Below are positions 46,314-57,965 of a stretch of 64,000 bases of DNA, one piece after another. Below the pieces are notes generated by a model. It saw nothing but the letters and a program-made list of their open reading frames with translations, was not told the origin of the DNA and did no database searches. The number at the start of each line of letters is the position of its first letter. Position 1 is the stretch's first letter. The stretch covers positions 3,906,001 through 3,970,000 of the forward strand of contig NC_052140.2 of assembly GCF_016086655.4 (NCBI RefSeq), in the 5' to 3' direction. A program made the position numbers and the translations under genes. The DNA comes from Lepeophtheirus salmonis (lineage: Eukaryota > Arthropoda > Copepoda > Siphonostomatoida > Caligidae).

Positions 46314-46675
46314 TAGTGTTGTTTCGGTCTTTATTTATTCTGTCCAGTCCAGTCTTAGGACCGGTCCTTGGAATTTTTCATAAAAATATCGATGGTTTCT
46401 TGAGCCAAATAAGATAAATGAAATATATATAAGATTATTGCACATATGTTGCAAAAAATATTTTATTTTCTTATAAAACAATATAATGCGAAGACATTAT
46501 ATTTTTCTTGGTTATATAATTTATTATATTATACAACAGAATAGTTAAAAAAGGAAAAATACCCTCATTGACGTCACAAGGGATCAATTTTACCTTCTTT
46601 AAGGACCGACAAGCGTGATTGGACTGAAATGGATGGAACTGGACTGAACCATGGTACCATCTAGTAACGACACAG
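46314..46675. repeat. palindromic MITE family C, long copy
   Basis: The left half reads AGTGTTGTTTCGGTC, GTCCAGTCCAGTCTTAGGAC and CGGTCCTTGG. The right half reads CCCTCATTGACGTCACAAGG, TTTAAGGACCGACAAG, GGAACTGGACTGAACC and AACGACACAG. AT-rich DNA separates them. TGACGTCA lies at 46569-46576. Confidence 0.7.
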
Positions 46676-46679
46676 TTTC

Positions 46680-46742
46680 GGATCCTCAATTTTACTTTGG
46701 GTCCAACAAGGACTTAAAACTTGGACACACTTGAACTTATTG
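46680..46742 (-). repeat. repeat A fragment between two MITEs
   Basis: GATCCTCAATTTTACTTTGG and GTCCAACAAGGACTTAAAAC are the core words of repeat A in minus orientation. It is wedged between two family C copies. Confidence 0.5.
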
Positions 46743-46745
46743 AAC

Positions 46746-46862
46746 TAGTGTTGTGTCAGCCCTTATTTAAGACTGAGGACCGCGATCAAGTCCAGTTCCG
46801 CTTGTAGGTCCTTAAAAAAAAGATAATATTGAACGCCTGTGACGTCGTTGTGGGTGTTTTTC
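46746..46862. repeat. palindromic MITE family C, left half
   Basis: AGTGTTGTGTCAGCCCTTAT, TTAAGACTGAGGACCGCG, AAGTCCAGTTCCG and TGTGACGTCGTTGTGG. The CRE-like core has one change (TGACGTCG, 46840-46847). The right half is missing. Confidence 0.65.
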
Positions 46863-46869
46863 ATTTTTT

Positions 46870-48080
46870 TTATTATTCCGTTATATAATAGAATAAATTA
46901 TATAAATAATATGTACAATTGAGCGGTTTGATTTTCAACTTTTTTCAAGTTTCGATTATGCTTAGTCCAGAAAATTTGTCATATATTATGAAAATTATGT
47001 ATGCAAAATTGCACAGTCTTACGAGGTCCTATAGGTCGCACATCTCGATCAAAATATGAAATAAGTTAAAAACTATATACATAGTTACTTAGAATTCATT
47101 AATAGTTATTTTGCATAAAATAGTATGATCAACATTTTTCTAACCTATACAAAGTAATGAAAAAGTTGTTTTTTCTTTCTAAAATTGTCTTATTGATTAA
47201 AAAAATGGCCAAAAAGGTAGGAAAATATGATCATCCGACTACATATAAATGGTGCGAATAAAAAAGGAGCCTTGACAAGTAAAAAAAGAGTAAAAAAGAC
47301 AAATGCTTTTAGTAGAATTGAAAAAAGAAGGCATTCCTTACACAAATGATGGTTAAATATATGTTTACATAGGGATATAGTGAAAAAAATTAATAAAAAA
47401 AGCAAAATAGATTAACAATAGAAGTTTCATTTGTAAGAGAATCTTAGAAATTCTTGCCTAAAATTTTCCCCATCTTCAGAATACAAGTGACTGCCCAGTA
47501 TGAAAAGGAAAGAAAAAACTGTTAAAAAATACATTATTGCACTTAAAACATTATTGGGGGAAAGAACAGATCCAACATAAACTGACACCATTGAACAATT
47601 TAGAAATTCTACAAAGAAAATATATCAAGTATAAATAGCAATATTTCATATCGTAAGCATCTTATCTATTTTATGCATGTACCGATTTTATAAATAACAT
47701 TTATCTAGTAGTAGAAATTATTTTTATAAGTTATATACATTGAACAAAAATTGGATATATGTTAATTACATATACATATATAAATTTGTTAAAATAATGT
47801 ATAAGATACTTAAATTTTATAAAGTAGGCAAAATATAGATTTGAAGAAAACAGTAATATTTCCCTATATTTCCTTTTGAACTTGGTAGGGACAAAATTTA
47901 ATGTAAACATAATGTGTTATACATTTTTGGAAAGGTTTTTTTAAAGTATAACAACATAGATCTGGTATAAGAAGATTATCGAGAACTTTTCAAAAAAAAC
48001 ACCTTAGTTATCACCCAAGCCTAAATGTGCCATGCTCCATATCTCATATTTGGCTTAATAAACTATCGACATTTTTAGAA
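46870..48080. other. AT-rich DNA without recognised feature
   Basis: Nothing identified; chance frames only. Confidence 0.45.
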
Positions 48081-48084
48081 AAAA

Positions 48085-48162
48085 CTCCAAGGACCGTTCC
48101 CAACAACAGATAGAACAGGTCCTTAGAGTGGACTTCACCGAATTTATAAGTACCGACACAGC
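48085..48162. repeat. palindromic MITE family C, right fragment
   Basis: CCAAGGACCGTTCCCAAC, AGGTCCTTAGAGTGGAC and AAGTACCGACACAG match the right end of family C. Confidence 0.5.
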
Positions 48163-48164
48163 AT

Positions 48165-48410
48165 TATTATCTATGACTCCCTAACAAATCCTCAGCGTGA
48201 CTCCCCAAAATTTGTTACGCATATACACTAACAGCTAAGCTTTATGTATAGATGTTCCCTTTTCAAGAATGAAAGAGTAATGATAACTGCTTAATAATAT
48301 AAAAAACTATGTACAGATTGACGAGAAACAAAACCAAACTCGCACTCTAAGAATGCTTAAGATTTACAACCCTACCTATAAGAGTTACATATCAATTTTG
48401 TTATTATTTT
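48165..48410 (-). repeat. dispersed repeat A, distal half
   Basis: GACTCCCTAACAAATCCTCA, AACAGCTAAGCTTTATGTAT, GATGTTCCCTTTTCAAGAAT and GAGTAATGATAACTGCTTAA match other copies in the minus orientation. It again directly abuts a family C copy. Confidence 0.55.
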
Positions 48411-48414
48411 TTAG

Positions 48415-50285
48415 TAGATATTTATGTACTTGAATGATTATGTTATTTACATAATGTTGAATATTTCTCTATGAGTGAAAGCTATTTAAAATCTAGGCGT
48501 ATATATGTTTATATAATTTATAAATAGTGAGCCCTTCATAACACACACATACAAAAAAAAAATGCTGTAGAGGAATGAAAATTTTAGAAAGTTATTAACT
48601 TTGTCAAAAAAAGAAAACTATACCATTAAAAAGCAGGGAGAACCTCAAATAGGAAAAGTCTCCTAAAAAGTTTCATTAATTAGCCTCTGTGCTTAAAAAA
48701 ATAGAAACTAAAAAGGAAACGAATATTTTTTGACATATTTTCTTATGAATATATTTTGTATATGTATACACAAGGTACACGATCCCAACTGGTGGGTTGG
48801 AAGAATTATGTTTATACTCCTTTTTTTAGAGATACGAAGTTAAGTTAAAGAAATAAAATAATAAAGTTTGTTTTTGTTTAAAGAAAATTGATTCCAAAAA
48901 GAAGAAGACAAAACCAAAAAAGTTTGATGCTCTGATTGACTACTAAATTCCTCAAAAGATAATTACAGAACTCGTCAGAGTTAGAATTTAAACTGTGGGG
49001 TGTATTTGCCCAGAAAATAGTGATTAAAATAAAAGTAAAAAAGAAAAACATTTATAGATTTATTGCAGACAGCCTATGAAGTAATTATTGACCTATTATG
49101 AAACTCTTATCCATTTTTCTCTAACAGATCCACAGTCTGAATATTTTTGAGAATAAGGTAAATGCTACTCCTCAACTTAACCTCGACTCCCCTATGTCAG
49201 GCTGTAGAACCAATATATGTAGTTAATTTTTTGTATAAATGATAAATCCTAATACCCTGTTACACAAGTATTTACTTTCTTATAAGCCATTATCTTAATT
49301 GTATCATGTAACCTTTCCTTAAAAAGAAAAAAAAATACAGAAAAAACGAGCCAAAAATTATTTATTAGCTAGTTAACTCTTCCCAGTATAGAATTAGCAT
49401 TCAATAATAATAGGGAAATGTCCAGAACTTCCCTAATTTGTGGATGTCAAAAGAAAGAGATTTATCAAGATTTCCTATCAATATAATAAATAATTTAGTC
49501 GAAGTCGAATTACTGCTTATCATTATTTAAAATGGTTTTAAGTTACGGTGAAGCTTATTTTATAAATTTTCGAAATGTTGTGTCCTTAAGACCTCAAAAT
49601 CTTCATTTGGTCCAAACTTTACATTTACTAATTTTGAGTTGTTTTGAAAGTCCTAAAATTTTGAAAATTTAAATTAATTTAAAGAAGTTGTGTTTTTGTT
49701 TAAATATAATCAATGCAATACACATATATCAGCTTTTTAAATTAAATAAATATTTTATCAAATAAATTTAATAAATTCATGATATTAATTAGTTATATTA
49801 CGATCATTATAGTTAAATTAATCGTAGCTTTCTGCCTACCTATTTATTGATTAGCGTATCACAGTAAAAAAAACGACTGAGGATTCCCAAAATTTACAAT
49901 GGCATATATTTTTTACTTAAGTATATTAAAAAATTTGAATTTTGATAACTTTGACTTAAGCGACTTTTTTTCTTACCTTTATTTTAAGATAAATTACCCT
50001 ATTTAAGAAAACAAACTAAATATTTACAAAAATACAATAAGTTGGTAAATTTAATTGAGTAAGAGTTATAAACATAAAGTAAATAAAAAATAGTTCGAAA
50101 TAAATTAAAAATCCATCTGATTGTTAATGTTGTCATCAATATAAGACGACATTTCTTTAGAACTGTCTCCAGTTACTCAAACTAACCCGTCAATAAGGAT
50201 AAATAATAGATTTAGTAAAAATAAATCGATTACTTTTCCAATATATAGTTTTAGTAATGCATTTTATAAGTCTTGCATTTTATAA
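48415..50285. other. AT-rich DNA without recognised feature
   Basis: About 1.9 kb with no motif or terminal repeat recognised. Confidence 0.45.
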
Positions 50286-50289
50286 GTAC

Positions 50290-50700
50290 GATCGGTTTAC
50301 TCTAGATAGTGTTGGAAAGATAAGAGTTCGCACTAAAAAACTTCTAAACAGTTTTTATTTTTTGACTCAATAATCTTTGAGCGTGCGTAACCATATAAAA
50401 GAAAATACATCATATTTATAGTTTTTATTTGAAATAGCCCAAAACACAAGCCAGGCGGTTGAAAATTTCAATAATGTCTATTGTCCTGATACTCTAACAG
50501 CCAATAACACACAATTTTGGTTTCGTCGATTTCGTTCCAGTAATTTAGATATTAAATATGCACCCCCTTCTGGAAGGCCAATTGTCAAAAATGTAGAAAA
50601 AATAATGGAAATCTTCAAGTCCGACCGTCAAGAAGGCACTGTTTTAATTCTGAGAAGATGATCATTTATGAAAAAAAAATCCATTTAAAATAATATATTT
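50290..50700 (+). mobile_element. deleted mariner derivative, copy 1
   Basis: The transposase frame gives AQNTSQAVENFNNVYCPDTL, TANNTQFWFRRFRSSNLDIK, APPSGRPIVKNVEKIMEIFK and SDRQEG. This is the complete first part of a mariner N-terminal DNA-binding domain (RWFxRFRSGNFDVxDxPRSGRP). The remainder of the protein is missing. Sequence before (GTTGGAAAGATAAGAG, TTTTTGACTCAATAATCTTT) and after (ATTTAAAATAATATATTTAT) is shared with 58832-59235, showing both copies come from one deleted ancestor. Clear short terminal repeats were not resolved. Confidence 0.8.
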
Positions 50701-50760
50701 ATTTTTAACAAAAAAAGTCCAGGTAAAAATGGGTACCTGCCAATTAATAAAGATCCAAAT

Positions 50761-51300
50761 ATCTTCTTCATTCTGATCCTTTTTGCCCAAATACATATTA
50801 CATTTGAAAACTAATATGCAGGTACTTTTTATTATAAGCATTTATTTTCATTTGTAATGTTAAAAAAACTTAGATTCTTATTATTTAATTAACATTTTTA
50901 TATCTGCAATGATACCAAATATAAATCTACGTATATTAGGGAATTGGTGCCCAACCATCCCTATGATATACATAAATCCAATCATGTAATCAGAATCTTC
51001 AACATGCAAATTAAGTGAAACTTCACATAAATTTTCATTTCACAATTCATTGAACAATTTATACTATCTTCTTCATCGTTCCTCTTTTTGCCCAAATACA
51101 TATTACATTAAATTAATATCTGTCTCATTTTTTTATATGAAGCTGCAAGTATTGAGGCTTTATGGCAATGGCAAGTCTACATTCATTATTATAAGCATAT
51201 AATATTTTTCATTTGTAATATACCAATAAAAAAACTTAGATTCTTATTATTTAATTAACATTTTTATATCTGCAATGATACCAAATATATTTAATATGTA
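50761..51300 (+). repeat. direct duplication, copies at 50761-50933 and 51066-51300
   Basis: Shared words in order: ATCTTCTTCAT, TTTTTGCCCAAATACATATT, TATTATAAGCAT, TTTTCATTTGTAAT, AACTTAGATTCTTATTATTT and TATCTGCAATGATACCAAAT. The second copy has about 60 extra bases. Both copies are immediately followed by a TATTAGGG family B end. Confidence 0.8.
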
Positions 51301-51580
51301 TATTAGGGCGAGGCTGGTGCCCAACTATTTCTTAAGCTTCGGTTAATAACTCTTAAACAATGGTTAAACATTACAAATTGCCACTTTCAATATAACTAGT
51401 GGTATTATTCCATTTTATCAAAAAAAAAAAAGGAGTATTTTCAATTTATTCAAAAAATCTGTATTGGTAAGATAGTTTTAAATCAAATTGCCCAGATGTA
51501 TACAATAGTTTTGTACACAGTACCATAAAAAGGCTATGCTTGTTTGGACAGGGTTGGTCCACAGCCTCACTCACAAGTTG
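51301..51580. mobile_element. MITE family B, complete copy
   Basis: The left end TATTAGGGCGAGGCTGGTG, then CCCAAC, is mirrored at 51553-51573 by GTTGGTCCACAGCCTCACTC. The roughly 280-bp element has no protein. The interior near the right end (ACAGTACCATAAAAAGGCTA, TGCTTGTTTGGACAGG) is shared with the inverted end at 38640-38806. Confidence 0.65.
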
Positions 51581-51707
51581 GTATATGAAAAGCTATTACT
51601 GACGTAGAAACAGGTGCATTTACTCCCAAAAGGGAGTAACAAAAGGAGATTAAATGCATTAAGTAAATGGTATATATAATATGCAAGTGTATATAACTGC
51701 AAATTAG

Positions 51708-51850
51708 TGTTGGATCGGTACCAGGATTAATTTTCTAATCAGTCTCTCCTTCCTTCCTTTTTCAGTCTTTTTATTGGTCCGATCTTTTTCACCAATAGCC
51801 CTAAGGACCGATTCGTTGGCCCTTCAGTAGTCCTAAATAGGATTAAATAC
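51708..51850. repeat. palindromic MITE family C, decayed
   Basis: TTAGTGTTGGATCGGTACCA, TTATTGGTCCGATC, CCCTAAGGACCGATTCG and AGTCCTAAATAGG are family C words in a degraded copy. Confidence 0.45.
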
Positions 51851-51859
51851 TATAAAAAC

Positions 51860-54840
51860 GAAGGAAAATAATGAATGATGCCTAGAACGTATAATACTTG
51901 ATTGTCATACGTTCCAGCTACACACATCTTACTTTAAACTTCAGGTATCTTGTCTTTCTGAAAGAAGTTATGTTAAAGAGCTGAAAGAACATAGTTAGTA
52001 ACTACGTCATTTCAGCTATTGTAGTTACCATAAGAGACTGATAAGAACCGGTGCAAGGACGCACAAATTTTATTAAGAGCTGCAGTTTTTTTATACTGAT
52101 TCAATACTACTCCCAATGGAACATTTGATATTCTACTTTTCTGATAAATTATGAATTTGTACCGAATATTCTTAGAAAGTCTGCAGAAAAGGATTGTAGT
52201 TATAACAGGGCCCCAACAGCTTATACAGTGAGGCTCTTCCAGGACAAGCATTCAATCTGCATAGATTGCAATGACGAAAAACTATTACACATATTTTCAG
52301 GCACTGTACTTCCCTTATGTAAAAACTCACGCAACAGGTAACCAATGCCCACTAAAATTTAATGAATATTTACAATCATCATAGCTAGGGATGTCTATAT
52401 TTTGATTTCCAAAAAAAGGGCATGTGGACTAAAAAGTGTCCGTTTTAGGAGGAAAGGCTATATATTAAAATGTTCATGCTTGATTTCTTAAATAATTATA
52501 TAATTTTAATATTTCTTTCTTTTCAAAACCCTGTTTATTTTTATTATCCCTACTGAAATCGTTATTCTATTTGAAATTAGTCAGACATCCCTTCCCTTTT
52601 ATACGAACATGTCATTTTTTTACATTCTGAAAATTGACTAAGCAATTTAAAAAACAGACATTTAATGAATGTATAATAAAGTTCCCGAAGAGCTCTGGAC
52701 ATTATGTAAAAAGAGGGCATGACCTGGCAAATGATAACGGTTAGTCACCCAACATATAGCATTAAAAAATATTAGTTCTTTTTAAATTAAAGTTACTAGC
52801 CACTCCATTTTCAAAAACGGTAAGCGGAGCATGTTCAATATAAACTGGAAAAAAAAAAAAACATTGCCGTGGTATAAAAGCCAAATTGTAAAGGTAGCCG
52901 TCATCAGACTACAAATTCTTATATGATTTTGAGGGATATAACAGTCTCCAGCGAGTGTCCTCAAAGGTCATTAGTAAACTCCCTTTCTTCACCCATTACA
53001 GGCGATAGATTAATTAAATAATAAACTTTTCAATCTTCATGCGACATTGATTAATTAATTTATGCTTATCTACCATCCGGAATAGTTTATTTAATATGAT
53101 ATTAAAAAAGTATAAATTATTTTATGGGGCGCTGCATTACAAAGAGTCAAGCTCAAAATGATGGCTTCCATGGAAAGGCAAAATATCTCATAAAGTGTAA
53201 GGTCTACTGATAATTATAATTGTAAATGTTTTGTTGATCCTTAATGTTGCTCAAGATCAATTTTTAATCATTACCATTAATTTCTTATAGCCAGTTTTCA
53301 TGATATTCTAAACCAATAGGTTACAATAGTTTTCCAAACATGACTGTTCATAATAGTTTCTCGAAATATAAAAAGGAGTTGGATTCAATAACAGCTGTCC
53401 ATGGAATGATAATTATATCAAGTAAAGGGACATGACCTATATTTAACTTGTCAGTAGCGCTTCTGATGTTTAATCCTTATGATTCATAAAAAGTAGAAGA
53501 AATATAAATCTGCCTTATTTATAATTCCTTCAACATATTTTATAATAGACCCTTACCAATCATGGGTATCCCATTTTTGAGAGGAACAGCTAGCGAAAGT
53601 TGAAAAGCAACAACTTTATTAGGTTTAGCATATTTTTTATAAATTAAGAAGTAGGAGAACCTTTCTATCTCCCTGTTTGTTAACGTCTGTGTTTAATATG
53701 ATTGAAGTTTGTATTAAGTAGATGTTGTAATTATGTTGAAATATAATTGTACTGTAAAAACTTAATTAGGTTTATCTCTCAGTTAAAACGTTTCAAAGGT
53801 CCACTATGTAAGGAAAATACAAAATTTGAATCTTCCACATAAAATATTTGGCTACTTCTACACTGTTTCTATAATTATCTAAAATAGTTACAATAAACTA
53901 TATTTTCATAAAATTTAATTATTGCTGATACAAAGTCAACCCATAAGAATATGTATAATTAATTGTTCAAGTTTGAATTCAATAATTAAATCACAAATAT
54001 GTCTTAAAATCATATTTATATCTTTACATCTAAATGCTACTGATACTGGTGATAGGTTATTTAAGTAACCACCCCTATCGGGGCCCCAGGGATATTTTTA
54101 AATTTAAAAAGATATTTAGGCTTTCATTAAATAATAAATCCATAAACTTTATTTCCAAAATCTTTATTACCCAAAATAATAATCAATAAGCAAGTCAATA
54201 ATTATTATTGTAGATTCCAAATAATTATGTGAGTAGAAAATGTATTTAATGTTTGCTCATAAGTAAAGTTGTTTGAGTACGTAGTTATTACAACTCACTA
54301 GTTACCATATTTATTTTTGAATAATTATTAGGTAGGTAAAATTTTCCGAATCCTCGTGAGTATATATTTAAATAAAATATACATGCTGGTAATCTGCAAG
54401 ATCTAGTGCTAGTTTTAATCATTTCTTCCCATTTTGAAAATAATTCAAACGTATCAGTAGTAAGGAGCACTATATTTTATTTACCAATCTTTTTCAGACG
54501 ACATGTTTGCGATCAAATTTGCCAAAATATACTTCTTTTTTTTTTTTTTACAATCACGAGGATTGATACTATTTATTGATCTTTGTAATAATAATTACGT
54601 CTCAGGCGTAGTTTTTATACAAGTTGCGGGAAACAGAGAGGGGTGCATTAACTTCAAAAATTATATTGAAGCTTCAGTCGTTAGAGGGTCACCAAGCTCT
54701 TGGGATCTCTTTTATCCGTATGAAGGGTGAGCAACTGAAAACTTATTCTTCTTAACAGAAATTCAATTCAAACTATTTTTCCCTGGGCCTTTTCAGCTCC
54801 TATAGCGACTGAATGAAGTGAGCTCCTAAATTAATTTTGG
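51860..54840. other. long stretch without recognised gene
   Basis: Mostly AT-rich. Frames examined include 52012-52251 (minus), 52782-52964 (minus, with a T13CCAG acceptor-like tract) and 54503-54730 (plus, protein-like at its end and followed by GTGAGC, a donor-like word). None has a recognisable domain. Part of the sequence at 54560-54730 could be a host exon, but this is weak. Confidence 0.35.
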
Positions 54841-55013
54841 ATTCCAAATTTGGGGATTTGGTTCTGGAGAGTGAGACCCTTTTAATAGCGACTCAACAAT
54901 AAAGTTTTACCTTTTAGAAAGCTATCGTAAAAAAAATTGAAAAGGGGTCATTTCACCTATAAAATGTTTAATGAAAAATTGAAACCAAGCGTCAACTTAT
55001 TTTTTTTTTTTAC

Positions 55014-55590
55014 GAGAAAGGGAAGTCAAATTCTGAAATCGTAAAATCCCTTAAATATTTGGATAGAAACCGTGTTATTGTTTGGAGAACTATGAAGCTA
55101 TGGGTACCAAAGCCTTCAGGGAGTACTGGCTTTGTTTGTTGTATGTAAGGATTTAAAGTATCTTCTTGTTTTCATCCCACAAGAGATCAAATTCAATCCA
55201 GAGATATACCCGTAGCTGATATTTGAATCAGAATTGTTGCGTTTTCCAGAGATATACCCGTAGCTGAAATTTAAGATAAGAAATATACATTTAATCAAGA
55301 TAGAGCACAATCACATACCTCAAGATCCAACCTAATGGACATGCAAAAATTTGAATGGATTTCTTAATGTAAAATGATTGCCTGCTTCAATCTCAGATTG
55401 GATTTTTCACATTGGTCATTACTTGAAAAAAAACCTATTCTATGAATCATCCAAATATGGATGCATTGATGAAGGAATTGAATGCTATTCAATTAAATAC
55501 TGTTCCTGCATGTGTAAAAGCTGTTCCAAGAAAATTGAAAAAGATGATTGCTGCAAAAAGAGGCCAAACTGATAAAAAGGATTTATGATG
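55014..55590 (+). pseudogene. mariner-like transposase with core deletion
   Basis: The first part (55014-55150) reads EKGKSNSEIVKSLKYLDRNR, VIVWRTMKLW: the family's helix-turn-helix (GKSNSEIVKLL...TVWRTVKRF). Then about 230 bp of unrelated DNA with a 48-bp duplication follows. The tail begins near 55393 with LRLDFSHWSLLEKK (last catalytic block; LDF carries the third Asp) and, after a frameshift, HPNMDALMKELNAIQLNTVP, ACVKAVPRKLKKMIAAKRG, ending in stops. The first two catalytic Asp blocks are absent. The tail differs from those of the NPLDYFVWG families (PRKLKKMIAA instead of FRPRIEAVI), so this is a distinct family. Confidence 0.75.
55198..55267 (+). repeat. 48-bp tandem duplication
   Basis: CCAGAGATATACCCGTAGCT occurs at 55198 and 55246, each followed by GA.ATTT. 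It lies within the material that replaced the transposase core. Confidence 0.85.
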
Positions 55591-55728
55591 ATTAGTCACA
55601 CTTAAAAGATAAAAAAATATATAATTGATTTAATCTATTAGTATCATTTTATCTCATTATAAACCGCTTACAGAACGTAAGGTATAACCTTGTATCTTAA
55701 TTATGAATGGTCTTTAAAGTCAGTACAA

Positions 55729-55740
55729 GGGGGGGGGGGG
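55729..55740. repeat. G12 homopolymer
   Basis: Twelve G residues in strongly AT-rich DNA. Confidence 0.9.
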
Positions 55741-56004
55741 ATTTAAATCCCGGAACAAGATTAGACCTCAATATCTTGGTAAATCCGATATGAAATATAT
55801 GTTTATGAAAGTATGCGTATCAGATTTAGCTGACAAAGCTGTATCAGAAAAAAAAATCATTTTATATGTCCCCGAATACAAACGCCATGCAACCAATGAT
55901 GTAACTTCTAGCAGCACGCTAGAAGTTTAAATTGGTCCAATTTGTCCAAATTGGGTATTTGGAACTAAATTTATTCTGAAAAAACAATCATTTTTAAGAC
56001 CTAT

Positions 56005-56245
56005 ATTTTTTGGGCGAAGAAAATGTGGCCTCCTTGTTCGCCAGATCTAAACCCTTTGGACTACTTTGTCTAGGGCGTCTTTGAGAAAGAGCCCAATAAA
56101 CGTGTACAAACACTGTTGACTCCTTGCAGTCTTCCATTCTCTAGACAGCTGCCAACATGAAAAAGGAGTCCTCATCAATGCTTGTGCCAGGTTCAGGCCA
56201 GGTTAGAGGCTTTGTTTCAAAATGGGGTTAGTTGTAATTTTTAGT
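56005..56245 (+). pseudogene. mariner-like transposase, C-terminal fragment
   Basis: The frame reads FWAKKMWPPCSPDLNPLDYF, V, a stop where the usual W stands, then GVFEKEPNKRV. The third catalytic Asp (LDY) is intact. A frameshift leads to SSILxTAANM-like sequence, then VLINACARFRP with a stop. This is the C-terminal quarter of a mariner-like transposase, with the tryptophan of the FVWG motif mutated to TAG. The upstream 55745-56000 stretch, less AT-rich, may be a decayed continuation, but no catalytic motif could be read in it. Confidence 0.8.
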
Positions 56246-56269
56246 GATTGACTTGACTATGGACCCCTA

Positions 56270-57960
56270 CATGAAAGAGCAAAAGATTGGTCAATTATTT
56301 TTGGGACATAAATAGTAAAATACATTGTCCTTCACTTTCTGGATTTAAAAACTCCACCTTGTAAATCATGTATATTTTCTTTTCTAAGAGCAACATTAAT
56401 TGAACTTATGCATATTGAGTTTTCTCTTGGGTATATCCTTATTTTTTCACAAGTAAACTTATCTCATCATTTTGTCTACACAGACCTTGGTCGGATATAT
56501 TTCGGAATGTCCTCTATGATATTTTTGATCCTATTGAACTTTTATAGGGTTTAGTTAAAAGTGATCTAAGTTAATTTAAAGACCATTGAGACGTCAACAA
56601 TGTTGCTCTTTCTTGCGCGCCGTAGATCGATCATAGCTGGACATAGTTCACTTTCTTGAATTTGCTACTCCCTTTAAAAATTATACAAAAACTATTGCAA
56701 GAATCATCTGAGAGCAAAGTCAAAGTGTGGGAAAATCGAATAGAGTAACAATGATAAAAACAAAGTTGTCCTAAGACATAGGACTAATTATGTAAATCAT
56801 TGTTATATGTATTGTTTATACTTATAAGCTTTTCAGAATATAGTTTTTATTTCATCTAATTTTGTTCATGGTCTTCTTGAAAAATACACAATGATAAATA
56901 TTATTTAATTAACTTGAAACCAATTTAATACACACACACAAAATAATGTTATGAGACAATTAGGAAATAAAGATACAAATCTTTAAATAAAAAAATCCCC
57001 ATAATGCTCATAAAAAACATTTATAAGGTTTATGCAAGAAAAACATAAAATAGCTCTATGTACAACATAAACTTTGCTAATAATAATCTTGGAGTACTTA
57101 CTTATAAGTGTTGCACTCGGTCCGAGACCGAATTTTTCTTTGGTTTAGTAAAAATTTTCTTTTTAATTGACGGTTAAGAGTTAAATACTTTTTCAAAACC
57201 AATCCTGACTAATATTTCAAATCATATACCGAAATTCAAGCCGAGTACCTATATTGTTCTCATAGACTGAAATTGCGTCCTGATCTAGGATTTTCAGACC
57301 AAAACACGAATATTTACACTTCTCAACATGTATGTTTGTCTACCAAGGTAACACTTTGAAGGGAAACAGGATTAAAAATATAGGAATTGCAAGGATTTGA
57401 TGGTATCATTTGAAGATTTTCACCTTCTCTATTTTATTTACATACACTTATAGCCACAAAATTTATTTCAATAACTATTTGAAAATCGATAACAGTTTGA
57501 AATTGAAAATTAATTCCAATGAGCTGTATATTATCTTTACAATGTATATATGTATAACGTAGGAGTAAATTTATTGATTTGTGATATTTGCTCAAAGTAA
57601 TTACATGGTAAAATAATATATGTATCTAATCCTTGAACTAATAATTAAAAAAAGTTAATGACAGTGAATACTTTTTAGAATACGAAAAAAAAAAAATTCT
57701 GAGTATTTTTTATACTTTGTATCTTCTTTATTTACAAGGGAAAAGTGTAGAATTAACTAGTCATTCTATTGCAAATATACGTACAATAAACAGTTTGCAA
57801 AATTACTCTGAATGAATAATGTTATTCATTATCACCATGTTTGTTGTTGAAGGTTGTAGAGGAGACCGGAGAGATTTGAAACAGGAAACATTTATGAGTC
57901 GCCCTTTTATTGGAGCATCAAAAAAGCTATAATCATAAAATTAACATTACAAAAGTAAAA
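56270..57960. other. AT-rich DNA without recognised gene
   Basis: A GC-richer patch at 56460-56700 (TTCTTGCGCGCCGTAGATCG) carries no motif. ATTGGTCAATTATTTTTGGG near 56290 looks like a transposon terminus (GGGACA outward) belonging to the preceding relic. Confidence 0.35.
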
Positions 57961-57965
57961 TACAG

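Noticed and set aside
54503..54730. Possible host exon with a GTGAGC donor
   Set aside because: No recognisable protein, no partner exon, and the frame's 5' half is a poly-T tract; kept only as a note in the stretch description.
57105..57300. Inverted words (CACTCGGTCCGAGACCG and GCCGAGTACC) suggesting a foldback repeat
   Set aside because: The matching part is too short and the spacing is unlike any other copy; could be chance.
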